Shown piece by piece: positions 1 through 7,078 of a DNA stretch of 12,162 nt. The DNA comes from an uncultured Collinsella sp. (lineage in GTDB: Bacteria > Actinomycetota > Coriobacteriia > Coriobacteriales > Coriobacteriaceae). Numbering within the stretch: the first letter of the stretch is position 1; the number at the start of each line of letters is the position of its first letter. The stretch spans positions 1 through 12,162 of the forward strand of contig CABQLK010000056.1 of NCBI GenBank assembly GCA_902465015.1, written 5' to 3'. The notes beneath the pieces were generated by a model that was not told the origin of the DNA, ran no database searches, and saw only the letters and a list, made by a program, of their open reading frames with translations. The translations under genes and the position numbers were made by a program.

Positions 1-35
1 AAGCACCCGCCCTGCCGGGGCTCCCGGGTTCCCGT

Positions 36-1712
36 TTACGAGAGCGACGTTCTCAGCAACTCGTTGAAGAGCTTCGGGTTGCCCTTGCCGCGGCTCGCCT
101 TCATGCACTGGCCCACCAAAAAGCCGATAACCTTCTGGTTGCCGTCACGATACTGCTGCGCCTGATCGGCACAATTTGCCAGCACCTCGTCCACGATCGG
201 CTGCAGCGCGCCGGCATCGCTCACCTGACGCATACCGTGCTCGTCGACGATCTTGTTGGGATCGTCGCCGGTCTGGGCCATGGCCTCAAAGACCTCGTGC
301 GCCTGGTTGGAGCTGATGGCGTCGGTCGCCAGCAGCTTGGCAAGAGCTGCCACCTGAGCCGGCGCGATGCCGGACTCGGCGAGCGACACGCCTGCGCCCT
401 TAAGGTAGGCGATCATCTCGTTCACCAGCAGGTTAGCGACCGTCTGGGCCTCCTTGCCGGCCATACCGGCAGCAGCGGCCTCAAAGAAGTCGGCAAACTC
501 CGGGTCGCCGGCAATCTGCTCGGCGTCGGCCGTCTTAATGCCAAAGTCGGTCTCAAAACGGGCGCGCTTGGCATCGGGCAGCTCGGGGATCTCGCCACGG
601 CAGCGGTCGATGAACTCGTCGTCCAGATCGAACGGCGCCAGGTCGGGGTCGGGGAACAGGCGATAGTCGTCGGCCGTTTCCTTCACACGCATGACCACGG
701 TGCGCTTGCGGCTGGGCTCCCAGTGGCGGGTCTCCTGATAGATGATGCCGCCCTCCTCGAGCACCTCGGCCTGGCGGCAGATCTCGTAGGCAAGGCCATC
801 ATGCAGGCTCTTAAACGAGTTGAGGTTCTTGAGCTCGGTCTTGGTGCCCAGCTTGGTCTCGCCGCGACGACGCAGCGACACGTTGCCGTCGCAGCGCATG
901 GAACCCTTTTCCATGGAGCAATCGGAAATGCCCAGCGTCACAAAAATGCGACGGAGCTTCTCCATAAACAGGCGCGCTTCCTCGGGCGTACGCAAGTCGG
1001 GCTCGGTCACGAGCTCAATCAAAGGCGTGCCGCAGCGGTTGTAGTCGACGAGTGACTCGGCCGCGGCGGTAATGCGGCCCTCGGCACCGCCCACGTGCAC
1101 CATCTTGGCGGCGTCCTCCTCCATGTGGATGCGCAGGATGCGGATGGGCACCGTGTAGGAACCGTCCTCGCGACGCTCGGGCATCTGCAGGTTGGACGCG
1201 TCATAGCTGGCCAGGTGGCCGGCGCGCTGATTGCCCTCGCGCATGGTCGACGTCATGGACGTGGACAGGCCCTCGGCGTTGGCCGAGGCGCTCGCCAGGC
1301 TCTGGGCCTCGGCCTCGCCAAATGCGCAGTCGGGGCGCTCGGCGGCACCGCGACCGGTCACATCCAGGTCCAGGTGACCGTACATGGCAAAGGCGACCGG
1401 ACCCTGCGTGGTCTGGAAGTTCTTGGCCATATCGGGATAGAAGTAGTGCTTGCGGTAGAACATCGAGTGGCGCTGGATCTCGCAGTTGGTGGCGAGACCG
1501 GCCTTGACGATGCTCTCGATTGCCTTCTTGTTAGGCACCGGCAGGGCGCCGGGCAGGCCCAGGCACACCGGGCACACGTTGGCGTTGGGTTCGTCATCGT
1601 GGCTGAGTTTGCAGTTGCAGAACATCTTGGTATCGAGTGCGGTGAGCTCGGTATGGATCTCCAGGCCGATCACGGCCTCCCAATCCTGCAGGACCTCGGA
1701 AAGCTCCTTCAT
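36..1712 (-). CDS. gatB: Asp-tRNA(Asn)/Glu-tRNA(Gln) amidotransferase subunit B
   Basis: GatB binds the misacylated tRNA and activates its Glu or Asp side chain with ATP, so that ammonia supplied by GatA forms Gln-tRNA(Gln) or Asn-tRNA(Asn) in the cytosol. The sequence shows the GatB opening (AVIGLEIHTEL, residues 13-23), four zinc-site cysteines (C32, C34, C47, C50) around PNANVCPVCLGLPGALPVPN, RIHMEEDAAK near 194-203, LVDYNRCGTPLIELVTEPD, and the KTELKNLNSF motif. The C-terminal half is the YqeY-like tRNA-binding tail, ending in GFLVGQCMKASRGKGNP. At 558 residues it is about 80 longer than usual; most of the excess is an insertion at about 121-188. The ATG overlaps the gatA stop by one base (TAATG) and is preceded by AGGGAGG, so translation is probably coupled. 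It is the last gene of gatCAB. Confidence 0.97.
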   Translation of the reverse strand: MKELSEVLQDWEAVIGLEIHTELTALDTKMFCNCKLSHDDEPNANVCPVCLGLPGALPVPNKKAIESIVKAGLATNCEIQRHSMFYRKHYFYPDMAKNFQTTQGPVAFAMYGHLDLDVTGRGAAERPDCAFGEAEAQSLASASANAEGLSTSMTSTMREGNQRAGHLASYDASNLQMPERREDGSYTVPIRILRIHMEEDAAKMVHVGGAEGRITAAAESLVDYNRCGTPLIELVTEPDLRTPEEARLFMEKLRRIFVTLGISDCSMEKGSMRCDGNVSLRRRGETKLGTKTELKNLNSFKSLHDGLAYEICRQAEVLEEGGIIYQETRHWEPSRKRTVVMRVKETADDYRLFPDPDLAPFDLDDEFIDRCRGEIPELPDAKRARFETDFGIKTADAEQIAGDPEFADFFEAAAAGMAGKEAQTVANLLVNEMIAYLKGAGVSLAESGIAPAQVAALAKLLATDAISSNQAHEVFEAMAQTGDDPNKIVDEHGMRQVSDAGALQPIVDEVLANCADQAQQYRDGNQKVIGFLVGQCMKASRGKGNPKLFNELLRTSLS

Positions 1713-3226
1713 TACAGCTCGCCTCCCTTCCCGGCAAAATCGGGCGCGACGGAAAGCGCGGGCGCACCCGTGGCAGCATCGGCAAAGCCGCGCTCCAGGG
1801 CGCGGGCAAACGTGAGCAGCTGACGGTCCTTAAAGGCAGGTCCCACCAGCTGGGCAGAAACGGGCAGTTGAGTATCCTCACCCAAGCCCAGCGGCACCGA
1901 GATGCCACCGTTGCCGCAAATGTTGAGCGAGATGGTGTACAGGTCCGAAAGGTACATCTGCGTGGGGTCGCTGATCTCGCCAAACTTAAAGGCCGTGCGC
2001 GGCGAGGCCGGCATGAGGATGGTGTCCACCTTGGCATACGCGGCGTCGTAGTCCTGCGTGATGAGCGTGCGGGCCTTTTGCGCGGCGTAGTAGTACTTGT
2101 CGTACACGCCCGAGCTCAGCAGGTAGGCGCCGAGCATCTGACGGCGCTTGGCCTCGGCGCCAAAGCCGTGGGCGCGCGAGAGCGAACTCTGGTCGGACAG
2201 GTTGGCGCAGCCCTCCTCCTGATAGCCGTAGCGAATGCCGTCGAAACGTGCCAGGTTGGAGAACGCCTCGGCCGGGCCGATGACGTAGTAGGCGGCGATG
2301 GCGGCGTCCAGGTGCGGCAGGTCGACCTCGACCAGCTCGGCGCCCTGGTTCTGCAGCTCCTGGGCGGCGCGCTGAACAGCGGCCTTGACCTCGGGCGTCA
2401 GGCCCTCGGCCTCCATAAACGCGGGGATGATGCCCACGCGCTTGCCCTCGATGCTGTCGTTGAGATGCTCGGTAAAGTCGACGGCGCAATCCTGGCTGGT
2501 GCAGTCGTACGGATCGTGCCCCGCGCCGGTAAGCGCGTTCATGGCCAGCGCGACATCCTCGACCGTGCGGCCGAAGGGGCCCACCTGGTCGAGCGACGAG
2601 CCAAAGGCAACCACGCCGTAACGGCTCACGGCGCCATACGTGGGCTTAAAGCCCACCACGCCGCACAGCGACGCCGGCTGGCGAATGGAGCCGCCGGTGT
2701 CCGAGCCCAGCGAGAGCGCGACCTCGCCCGCGGCGACGGCGGCAGCGGAGCCGCCCGAGGAGCCGCCGGGCACGCGCTCGGTATCCCAGGGGTTGTTGGT
2801 GCGGTGGAACGCCGAGCTCTCGGTAGAGCTGCCAAAGGCAAACTCGTCCATGTTGGCCTTGCCCATGGGCAGGCAGCCGGCGTCGAGCATGCGCTGGACG
2901 CAGGTGGCGGTGTAGACGCTCTGGTAGTTTTCGAGCATGCGGGAAGCGCAGGTGGTGCGCGTGCCCACGAGGTTCATGTTGTCCTTGATGGCCAGCGGCA
3001 CGCCCGCGAGCGGGGGCAGCGGCTTGCCTGCGGCACGGTCGGCATCCACGCGCGCAGCGGCCTCGAGCGCGAGCTCGGGCGCCACCTGCAGGAATGCCTG
3101 GACCCCGCCCTCGCGCGCCTCGATGGCGGCAAGGGAGGCCTGGGCCACCTCGGTAGCGGTAAAGTCGCCGGCGGCAACGCCCGCGGCGATCTGGGCGGCG
3201 GTAAGGGAATCGAAGCTTAGCGCCAT
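1712..3226 (-). CDS. gatA: Asp-tRNA(Asn)/Glu-tRNA(Gln) amidotransferase subunit A (amidase)
   Basis: GatA is the glutaminase subunit: it hydrolyses glutamine and channels ammonia to GatB. It belongs to the amidase signature family. The Ser-cisSer-Lys triad is readable as K81 (in LAIKDN), S156 (in PGGSSGGSAAAVA) and S180 (in SDTGGSIRQPA). The 24-residue spacing between the serines is the one I know for bacterial GatA. The protein is 504 residues, close to the normal length, and ends without extra domains. The ATG shares one base with the gatC stop (TAATG) and has a purine-rich GGGAGAGGGGGAG ribosome site inside the end of gatC. It ends in the same TAATG arrangement with gatB. Organisms using this enzyme commonly lack GlnRS and/or AsnRS, which cannot be checked within this window. 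Confidence 0.98.
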   Translation of the reverse strand: MALSFDSLTAAQIAAGVAAGDFTATEVAQASLAAIEAREGGVQAFLQVAPELALEAAARVDADRAAGKPLPPLAGVPLAIKDNMNLVGTRTTCASRMLENYQSVYTATCVQRMLDAGCLPMGKANMDEFAFGSSTESSAFHRTNNPWDTERVPGGSSGGSAAAVAAGEVALSLGSDTGGSIRQPASLCGVVGFKPTYGAVSRYGVVAFGSSLDQVGPFGRTVEDVALAMNALTGAGHDPYDCTSQDCAVDFTEHLNDSIEGKRVGIIPAFMEAEGLTPEVKAAVQRAAQELQNQGAELVEVDLPHLDAAIAAYYVIGPAEAFSNLARFDGIRYGYQEEGCANLSDQSSLSRAHGFGAEAKRRQMLGAYLLSSGVYDKYYYAAQKARTLITQDYDAAYAKVDTILMPASPRTAFKFGEISDPTQMYLSDLYTISLNICGNGGISVPLGLGEDTQLPVSAQLVGPAFKDRQLLTFARALERGFADAATGAPALSVAPDFAGKGGEL

Positions 3227-3537
3227 TACTCGCTCTCCCCCTCTCCCAAAATGGACGGCACGCGGAAGTAGCGGTCGCGCGCGCTGCCGGCGTTTTCGAG
3301 CGCGACGTCGAGCGGCAGGTCGCGCTCGGGCTCGCGCAGGTCATCGCCCATCACGTTGGACAGGCTTCCGATGGGATGGAACGTGGGCTCCACGTCGGGC
3401 AAGTCATATTGCAAGACGGGCTCGAGCATCTGGACGGCGTCGTTCAGGTAAGACGTCATCTGGGTGAGCTCGTCATCGGTCAGTGCGATCTTTGCGTACT
3501 CGGCGATGCCGCGCACGTCTTTCTCGCTGAGTGCCAT
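3226..3537 (-). CDS. gatC: Asp-tRNA(Asn)/Glu-tRNA(Gln) amidotransferase subunit C
   Basis: GatC is the small subunit that wraps around and stabilises the GatA-GatB interface. The 103-residue protein shows the family pattern: an N-terminal helical part (ALSEKDVRGIAEYAKIALTD), a Leu-rich helix ending VLQYDLPDVEPTFHP, the conserved MGDDLREPERD stretch, and a C-terminal DRYFRVPSIL that inserts into GatA. The frame is open six codons further upstream to 3555, but I chose ATG 3537 because a strong AAGGGAG ribosome site lies five bases before it and would otherwise fall inside the gene. It is the first gene of the operon. A TATACT -10 box lies about 36 bases upstream. Confidence 0.95.
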   Translation of the reverse strand: MALSEKDVRGIAEYAKIALTDDELTQMTSYLNDAVQMLEPVLQYDLPDVEPTFHPIGSLSNVMGDDLREPERDLPLDVALENAGSARDRYFRVPSILGEGESE

Positions 3538-3572
3538 AGGCGCTCCCTTCCGCATAACAGATAAACCGCTCT

Positions 3573-3578
3573 AGTATA
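3573..3578 (-). promoter_or_regulatory. Probable -10 box of the gatCAB promoter
   Basis: Reading the minus strand, TATACT differs from the sigma-70 consensus at one base and would start transcription near 3566, giving a leader of about 28 bases ahead of gatC. I see no good -35 hexamer at 16-18 bases (the best is CTGCTC), so the call rests on the -10 box and its position. Confidence 0.5.
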
Positions 3579-3683
3579 CAAGGCAACGCCGCTTGGAGCA
3601 GGTGCTTTACCTAAATGCAGCGAAAACGTAACGAGGACGGCGGGCTGGCAGGCGGCGGGCTGGCGGTTCTGCAGTGAAACCGC

Positions 3684-3746
3684 ACCGCCCATAGCGAAAA
3701 CCGTCTCGCCCACAACGAAAACCATCCCGCCCACAGCGAAAAGCAT
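3684..3746. repeat. Three tandem copies of a 21-bp repeat, with degenerate flanking copies
   Basis: Exact units are 3684-3704, 3705-3725 and 3726-3746. On the plus strand all share CGCCCAyArCGAAAA followed by sCrT. A weaker copy (GCAGTGAAACCGC) abuts at 3671-3683 and an AGCGAAAACGTA remnant lies at 3619-3630. The units run straight into the inverted repeat on the right. They are head-to-tail with no spacers, so this is not a CRISPR. They lie between the end of the sortase gene and the gatC promoter. Function is unknown; candidates are a repetitive intergenic element or a protein-binding array. Confidence 0.75.
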
Positions 3747-3800
3747 CACAACATTCGACGCTTTTCACCAAAATCGAGATTTTCATCGAATGTTGTGATG
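3744..3800. repeat. 57-bp element with perfect 15-bp inverted arms (possible terminator or REP-like element)
   Basis: CATCACAACATTCGA at 3744-3758 is exactly complementary to TCGAATGTTGTGATG at 3786-3800, with a 27-base loop. Inside the loop AAAATC/GATTTT forms its own small hairpin. On the minus strand the stem is followed by CTTTTC, so it could end the sortase transcript, although the U-run is short. A rival pairing exists: GAAAAGC at 3738-3744 with GCTTTTC at 3760-3766. I see no target-site duplication at the edges. Confidence 0.6.
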
Positions 3801-3815
3801 GTTTGGAAGCCCCCG

Positions 3816-3850
3816 ACCACCACAAAGATGCCTGTTCCCATTGTGGTGGT
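3816..3850 (-). terminator. Hairpin just after the sortase gene, weak terminator candidate
   Basis: ACCACCACAA at 3816-3825 pairs perfectly with TTGTGGTGGT at 3841-3850 across a 15-base loop. It begins 14 bases after the sortase stop codon in the direction of transcription. There is no U-tract behind it (CGGGGGCTTCC follows), so it may protect the 3' end or work together with the larger inverted repeat rather than terminate alone. Confidence 0.4.
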
Positions 3851-3863
3851 TCTGAAGAATGTC

Positions 3864-4802
3864 TTATGCCGAGGCCTTGGCCTTGCGGCGCTTACGGACC
3901 GCGTGGATCACGATGTCCAGCAGCAACAGCACAATGGCTACGACCACGATGAGCACGGCAAACTCACGCTTGCCCCAGTGGCGGCCGGCCAGCGACTTTT
4001 GCTTGTCGACGTCCTTCTTGTTGTACTTGGTGCGCACGCAATGCACCAGCAGGCGATGGTCGTTCACGCCGTAGGGCGTGCAGGTGACGAGCGTCACCTT
4101 GTCGGCGCCGGGCTCGATGGTCAGCGACTCCATCTCCTCGGGCAGCACCACCTCGGAGTCCACCATCTTGTAGGCGAGCGTCTTGTTCATGGTGTGCAGG
4201 AGCACCAGGTCGCCCGGCTCCAGCGAATGGATGTCGTCGAACATACTCAGGTTGCGCATGCCCGAGTGCGCGGTGAGCACGCAATGCGTCGAGGTGCCGC
4301 CCACCGGCAGGCTCGTGCCCTCCAGGTGGCCGACGCCCGCCATGAGGACTTCTTCGCTCGTGCCGTGGTAGATGGGCATGCTCACGTCGATGGAGGGGAT
4401 CTCGACCCAGCTCATCATGGGGTCGCGGTCAAAGATGAGCTGCTGGGCGTAGGGCTCGATCTGGTCGGCGGGGAGCTCGGTGGCCTCGCCCGCCAGCTGC
4501 TCGTTAAAGGAGCGCGCCTGGAGCAGGATGCGCTCGCGCTCCTCGGCAGACAGCGCGTCCACGGTGCTGGACACCGTGCTGATCTGGTTGAACACGCCCG
4601 AGGCCTCGAGCCGGTCCAAGATCCACGGCCAGGTCATAAGGCCCACGCCAATAAGGATGATGACGATGGTGATGAGCCGGTCGGCCCAGCGCGGCAGTCG
4701 CTTGCGGCGGCGCTTGGGCTTTGGTTGAGGTTTGGGCTGAGGGCTTGAGCCGCCGTTGTCCGCGGCGTTATTGCTCTTCATATGTTTGGCGCCCTGCACC
4801 AT
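3864..4802 (-). CDS. Class C (pilin-polymerising) sortase
   Basis: This membrane transpeptidase cuts LPXTG-type signals and joins pilins through isopeptide bonds. The 312-residue protein has a basic, Pro/Lys-rich N-terminus (21-38), a membrane helix at about 43-61, the sortase fold with PIYHGT at 143-148, and a second membrane helix at 281-301 followed by RKRRKAK. This double-anchored layout is typical of class C. The catalytic residues are H179 (LTAHSG), C241 (TLVTCTPYG) and R250 (NDHRLLV). The usual lid motif DP(F/W/Y) is not obvious; the only DP is DPMMSW at 127-132, directly before the first strand. ATG 4802 is chosen because GAGGAG lies upstream with suitable spacing; the alternative M8 has no such site. 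It lies 545 bases after the last pilin, beyond a terminator, so it probably has its own transcript; a TATTAT at 4841-4846 is a possible -10 box without a convincing -35. Confidence 0.93.
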   Translation of the reverse strand: MVQGAKHMKSNNAADNGGSSPQPKPQPKPKRRRKRLPRWADRLITIVIILIGVGLMTWPWILDRLEASGVFNQISTVSSTVDALSAEERERILLQARSFNEQLAGEATELPADQIEPYAQQLIFDRDPMMSWVEIPSIDVSMPIYHGTSEEVLMAGVGHLEGTSLPVGGTSTHCVLTAHSGMRNLSMFDDIHSLEPGDLVLLHTMNKTLAYKMVDSEVVLPEEMESLTIEPGADKVTLVTCTPYGVNDHRLLVHCVRTKYNKKDVDKQKSLAGRHWGKREFAVLIVVVAIVLLLLDIVIHAVRKRRKAKASA

Positions 4803-4863
4803 CGCCGGTCACTCCTCTACAACTCAGGTTGTCTAAACAAATAATAGCCGATTAGCAAGCTTC

Positions 4864-4902
4864 CGCGCCGCACAACGCCGCTAGACAGCATTGTGCGGCG
4901 CG
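4864..4902. repeat. Perfect 12-bp inverted repeat upstream of the sortase gene
   Basis: CGCGCCGCACAA at 4864-4875 is exactly complementary to TTGTGCGGCGCG at 4891-4902 with a 15-base loop. The loop contains CGCCGC, which could compete for the GCGGCG of the right arm. No T-run follows on either strand, so it is not a normal intrinsic terminator. In the sortase orientation it lies 62 bases before the start codon and may be part of the sortase leader or an operator. Confidence 0.6.
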
Positions 4903-4933
4903 AGCATAGGCCAGCATTTGCGTTTTCAAAATG

Positions 4934-5070
4934 TCCCGAATCGGCTGGGCGATTCGGGATACAATGTCAATAGGAAACGACGCATCCCGCGTAAGTGTAC
5001 GAGAGCGTGGGCGGCCTAGTTTTCAGCTTTAGTTAGATGCCCGGGCTCCGAACCCCGGGCATTCTTATTT
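4934..5070 (+). ncRNA. Candidate short structured RNA on the plus strand
   Basis: No protein is supported here. A 10-bp inverted repeat (TCCCGAATCG at 4934-4943 with its complement at 4950-4959) leads directly into TACAAT at 4960-4965, a possible -10 box, though I find no -35. Downstream, CCCGCGT at 4986-4992 can pair with GCGTGGG at 5005-5011 using two G-U pairs, which only works in a plus-strand RNA. The end would be the GC-rich hairpin ATGCCCGGG/CCCGGGCAT at 5037-5062 followed by TCTTATTT, a reasonable intrinsic terminator. That would give a transcript of about 100 bases. I do not recognise a known RNA family; it could equally be a plain terminator region. Confidence 0.25.
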
Positions 5071-5193
5071 GCGCTTGTTGCGGCGCAAATGCCTTCTACC
5101 GTCCGCACCGCGCGTGCGCCTACGGACCTTAAACCGAACCTCATACGAGTCAAGAAACGCGATGACGAACGTACCCGCATCGGACGGTGGAGG
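5067..5193. other. Unexplained structured block: 8-bp hairpin plus 13-bp long-range stem
   Basis: ATTTGCGC at 5067-5074 pairs perfectly with GCGCAAAT at 5083-5090. Immediately after, 5093-5105 can pair with 5181-5193 over 13 positions, eleven Watson-Crick and two G-U when read as plus-strand RNA, closing a 75-base interior. The core is CCGTCCG with CGGACGG. No open frame here has a ribosome site and recognisable content. It lies between the pilin terminator and the candidate short RNA. Confidence 0.35.
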
Positions 5194-5209
5194 CTGGCTG
5201 CGTTGTCCC

Positions 5210-5244
5210 AAAAAACAGGGCAGACTCCAGTGCGGAGTCTGCCC
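5210..5244 (-). terminator. Strong intrinsic terminator after the pilin genes
   Basis: GGGCAGACTCC at 5218-5228 and GGAGTCTGCCC at 5234-5244 form a perfect 11-bp stem with a 5-base loop. Reading the minus strand, it is followed by TGTTTTTT, the classic shape. It lies about 100 bases past the stop of the last pilin gene and should separate the adhesin-pilin transcript from the sortase gene. The plus-strand side shows an A-run instead of T, so it acts in the minus direction. Confidence 0.9.
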
Positions 5245-5347
5245 CGAAAAAAAGAATGGCAAAGCAAGAACGTGGATGGACGAGAAAAGTGTCCGCAAGT
5301 CTCATGGCCATCACATCCCACCTGCCAAAGGGATGGGTGAGCGAGCG

Positions 5348-7078
5348 TTACTCCTGCTCGGACTCCTCAGCCTGCTTACGGCTGCGGATGAGGTGCGCCA
5401 CGCCGATGCACAGCACCGCGCCACCAGCGATCCAAGTGAAGGTCACACCGTTAAGACCGGTGAGGGGGAGGCCGACATGCTTGGTATCGCCAACGGTGAT
5501 GTTGAAGGTGCCGTCGTCGTTTGTGGCTGTGCCAGCCTCGGCTTCGAGCTTGTTGTCGTCCTTTGCATTGTTCGGCGTGCCGATGATGACCTGGTCTTTC
5601 TGACTGGTATTAATCTCATACTTGGCTCCAACCGGGCTTTCGCCTGAAGCCTCGCTGTCCCTGTTTGGCGTAATCGTGAAATCGAAGGGCTGCACTTTAT
5701 CGTAATTAGCGGGAGCGTCCGTCTCCACAACCGTATAGGTTCCCGCACCAAGGCCCTTGATAGTAATAGCACCGTTGGTGACGGAAAGCTTGCACTCATC
5801 GCCTACGAGGGTTCCATCGGACTTAACGTATTTCCCCTCCAAGTTGGAATCCGCCGCTAACTTCACCTTGATAGTAAATTTAATATTCGAATCCTTAAGC
5901 GGCTCCTCGGTGCCAAGGTCAACCTTATTAAGCTTGAGACCATAGGTGTAGGTCTTGACCTCATCGGGCACCGTCGTGCCGGTGCCGGTGGTCATAGGGT
6001 TGTTTGAGTACGTAAGCGTAGCGGTGTTGGTGTTGCCTGCGTTGCCTCCAATGGCGGCCACGCTGTTGATCTTTGCCTTATAGGAGACGACAATGCAAGA
6101 TTTCGAGGTAACATCCGCCACACTCTTAAGATTGCTGCAGGTCCAAGTCGTCGTCTTGTTGCCGTTTTCATCCGCATCGCCATTAACCTGCTGAAACGAA
6201 TTCGTAATGTTCGACGTCGGATTCTCGCGCTTAAGATCTTTCTGCGCGTCATCCTTGCTCCCATATAAATACACCTGGGCACCATCCTGCAGCGTCAGGC
6301 CCTTGGAAATTTGATCGGAGAACTGATAGGAATACGTATCGTACGTGTCATAGTTGTCAGCGATAGTACCGTAGAGGTTGAACGTTACGTCCTGCCCAAC
6401 ATGGGAGTCGCTCGCATCGAGCTCTTCATCGCCCTTGGCGCTCACGATTTTCTTATCGACGGCAGGGACGCTCTTCTTGGGAGTCACCTCTTTATTATTC
6501 GTGCCATCAACGACCGCATATACAGGCGAGGTAAAAACGTCCTTCGATTTGGTATTCGAACCTTCCGCAACGCTATTGGTCAGGAAAAGCCAGTAACCAG
6601 CGGTAAGACCAGAAAGGGACGCGCTACCCGCAGCCGTCGTCTTCCAGCCACTGCTGTTCTTCAGATCGGCAGCAATCTTGTTCAGAACGTGGCCGCTGCT
6701 GATTCTAGCACTTGCATCGGTCTTCTCGGTGCCTGCGTTGTGTTTGTTCAGCCAATCAGCGGCATCCTGCGCGTTATTGCTAGTGTAGGATTCATCCTTT
6801 TTCTTGATGGCGTTTACGACAGCAGTTTGGACGTCGGTGCTGGCCCACGCAATGTTGCTCACAGTCGTGCCCTCGGCGGTCGTCGTAACCGTAGCCGTAA
6901 AGATTTGAATGCCCTTATAGGTCGTGGACGCTCCATAATCAGGATCGTTGAACGTCACAGTTGAGCCGCTCCCAGCTGCAAACGCCATGGTCACCGGAGC
7001 CATAACTCCGCCGAAGCTCAGCGCTGCTGTGAGGCCGGCGGTTACCGCCAGGCGTGCGATGTTCTTGCTCATGCTCAT
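5348..7078 (-). CDS. Isopeptide-forming fimbrial pilin, LPLTG anchored (probable shaft pilin)
   Basis: This is a secreted pilin, joined to others by the sortase. Translated from ATG 7078 it has 576 residues. A signal peptide covers 1-34 or so (cut near AFA/AGS). An N-terminal pilin domain contains QDAADWLN (104-111) and AGYWLFLTNS (160-169). EVTPKKSVPAVDKKI (197-211) probably carries the pilin-motif lysine (K201 or K202). Middle and C-terminal isopeptide domains follow, with the E-box YTVVETDAPANY at 448-459 (E452). LPLTG at 537-541, a membrane helix and an RSRK tail complete it. Two cysteines in the middle domain (WTCSN and KSCIV) could form a disulfide. The frame is open to 7144, but AGAGGA seven bases before 7078 decides the start. 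Its base composition looks clearly less GC-rich than the preceding pilin gene. It is the last gene before the terminator. Which of the two pilins forms the shaft is inference. Confidence 0.9.
   Translation of the reverse strand: MSMSKNIARLAVTAGLTAALSFGGVMAPVTMAFAAGSGSTVTFNDPDYGASTTYKGIQIFTATVTTTAEGTTVSNIAWASTDVQTAVVNAIKKKDESYTSNNAQDAADWLNKHNAGTEKTDASARISSGHVLNKIAADLKNSSGWKTTAAGSASLSGLTAGYWLFLTNSVAEGSNTKSKDVFTSPVYAVVDGTNNKEVTPKKSVPAVDKKIVSAKGDEELDASDSHVGQDVTFNLYGTIADNYDTYDTYSYQFSDQISKGLTLQDGAQVYLYGSKDDAQKDLKRENPTSNITNSFQQVNGDADENGNKTTTWTCSNLKSVADVTSKSCIVVSYKAKINSVAAIGGNAGNTNTATLTYSNNPMTTGTGTTVPDEVKTYTYGLKLNKVDLGTEEPLKDSNIKFTIKVKLAADSNLEGKYVKSDGTLVGDECKLSVTNGAITIKGLGAGTYTVVETDAPANYDKVQPFDFTITPNRDSEASGESPVGAKYEINTSQKDQVIIGTPNNAKDDNKLEAEAGTATNDDGTFNITVGDTKHVGLPLTGLNGVTFTWIAGGAVLCIGVAHLIRSRKQAEESEQE

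Noticed and set aside
1..35. Terminator after gatB
   Set aside because: GC-rich sequence with only small self-complementary pieces and no U-tract in the 35 bases available; the terminator may lie outside the window.
1868..3220. Long plus-strand open frame opposite gatA
   Set aside because: Antisense shadow of a certain gatA gene; its translation is Gly/Ala/Arg/His-rich without motifs.
3684..3746. CRISPR array
   Set aside because: Repeats are directly adjacent with no unique spacers and no cas genes are present.
3480..3749. Open frame covering the 21-bp repeats, giving a 7-residue repeat
   Set aside because: The peptide periodicity follows from a 21-bp DNA repeat; the frame overlaps gatC and its promoter, and another overlapping frame shows a similar artefact.
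3744..3800. Miniature transposable element with terminal inverted repeats
   Set aside because: Flanking bases show no target-site duplication and the element is only 57 bp; terminator or repeated palindrome fits better.
5037..5062. tRNA T-arm-like GGGTTCGGAGCCC on the minus strand
   Set aside because: Stem and loop lengths do not fit a T-arm, and no acceptor, D or anticodon arms surround it; it is better explained as a hairpin.
5016..5321. Small minus-strand frames with a basic Arg/Lys-rich end between the pilin and the sortase
   Set aside because: They run through the strong terminator at 5210-5244, have no ribosome site, and resemble no family I know.
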